A stretch of 64,000 nt of DNA from Jannaschia faecimaris (GTDB lineage: Bacteria > Pseudomonadota > Alphaproteobacteria > Rhodobacterales > Rhodobacteraceae): NCBI RefSeq assembly GCF_900107415.1, contig NZ_FNPX01000002.1:62001-126000 (forward strand), given 5' to 3'. Positions within the stretch are counted from its first letter, which is position 1, and every line of letters begins with the position of its first letter. The notes below the pieces were generated by a model. The model was given only the letters and a program-made list of their open reading frames with translations, made no database searches and was not told where the DNA came from. Below, one piece after another: positions 63,853 through 64,000 of this stretch. The position numbers and the translations under genes were made by a program.

Positions 63853-64000
63853 ATGACCAATTTTCTCGACATCCACACCACCGCACCCGACCAACTCCGT
63901 GCGATCCTGGAAAACGCCAACGCGATGAAATCCGCGCGCGGCGACCGCCCCAAGGGCACGCCCGACGATGATCTGCCGCTGAAGGGGCGCGTGGTGGCGT
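63853..64000 (+). CDS. argF: Ornithine carbamoyltransferase ArgF (3' end outside window)
   Basis: This is the start of the enzyme that makes citrulline from ornithine and carbamoyl phosphate. The visible 49 residues begin [20 protein letters not shown] and continue with [26 protein letters not shown], matching the N-terminal helix and the first strand before the STRT carbamoyl-phosphate motif, which lies beyond the window. It follows argD after a repeat element and should be co-transcribed if that element does not terminate. Confidence 0.85.
   Translation, partial: MTNFLDIHTTAPDQLRAILENANAMKSARGDRPKGTPDDDLPLKGRVVA

Overview
The window is a gene-dense chromosomal stretch with roughly 60-65% GC in most lines. 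It comes from an alphaproteobacterium of the Roseobacter/Rhodobacteraceae type. The evidence is a tad/cpa pilus locus with separate TadB and TadC, the ruvC-ruvA-ruvB and ybgC-tolQRAB-pal-cpoB-tilS-ftsH clusters, a bacterial phosphatidylcholine synthase, a metal-dependent (non-CxC) HemB, homospermidine synthase, a Hint-domain protein, DUF1127, a cytochrome P460 and many 1-4 nt gene overlaps. I see no rRNA, tRNA, CRISPR array, insertion sequence or prophage.

Layout. 1-11550: Flp/Tad pilus export machinery (cpaB partial, cpaC, OmpA-like lipoprotein, tadZ, tadA, tadB, tadC, two TPR lipoproteins, prepilin peptidase, a AAA ATPase), followed at 11696-12820 by two tandem paralogous membrane-anchored proteins with a shared CX4C motif. 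12958-17811: ligase-associated helicase and PdeM nuclease, a lipocalin and a Hint-domain protein. 17823-18661: rpsD with a strong promoter, structured leader and terminator. 18768-20455: a lower-GC islet (WYL regulator, GFA protein, VOC protein). 20731-25311: homospermidine synthase, MFS transporter, msrA, a DUF2726 protein and a cold-shock protein. 25508-33984: hemB, a membrane protein, mfd, a Bcr/CflA transporter, a FrnE-like oxidoreductase and a cupin-ArsR-SRPBCC operon. 34016-36811: ruvC-ruvA-[unknown]-ruvB on the minus strand. 37119-39425: DUF1127 protein, prmA, a hypothetical protein and ybgC. 39475-48830: VasI-like protein, tolQ-tolR-tolA-tolB-pal-cpoB, tilS and ftsH. 48934-55592: a membrane protein, a MOSC protein, a 27-residue membrane microprotein on the minus strand, fhs, chorismate mutase, folD, a hydrolase and rsgA. 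55655-64000: pirin, a membrane protein, cobT/cobS divergent, a DjlA-like protein, a nuclease/phosphatase-fold protein, pcs, cytochrome P460, argD and the start of argF.

How the genes work together. The tad genes form one pilus assembly system. TadA powers it, TadB and TadC form the inner-membrane platform, CpaC is the outer-membrane secretin, CpaB and the TPR lipoproteins are periplasmic parts, TadZ positions the machine and the peptidase matures the pilin (the pilin gene itself lies outside). The tol cluster spans the envelope for outer-membrane constriction. fhs and folD feed one-carbon units. cobT and cobS finish the cobalamin lower loop. mfd and ruvABC serve DNA repair, probably joined by the helicase/PdeM pair.

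The less expected signals are: an arginine-rich ORF wedged between ruvA and ruvB with 4-nt overlaps at both ends; the CX4C tandem paralogs beside the pilus locus; a VasI/TagO-like domain beside tol; the 27-aa microprotein with its own ribosome site and terminator; a leader with two GNRA-type tetraloop hairpins before rpsD; a cluster of four GANTC sites before the Hint gene; and well-placed inverted repeats at the pirin, cupin-ArsR, WYL and DUF1127 promoters. All calls come from reading the sequence; no database search was run.
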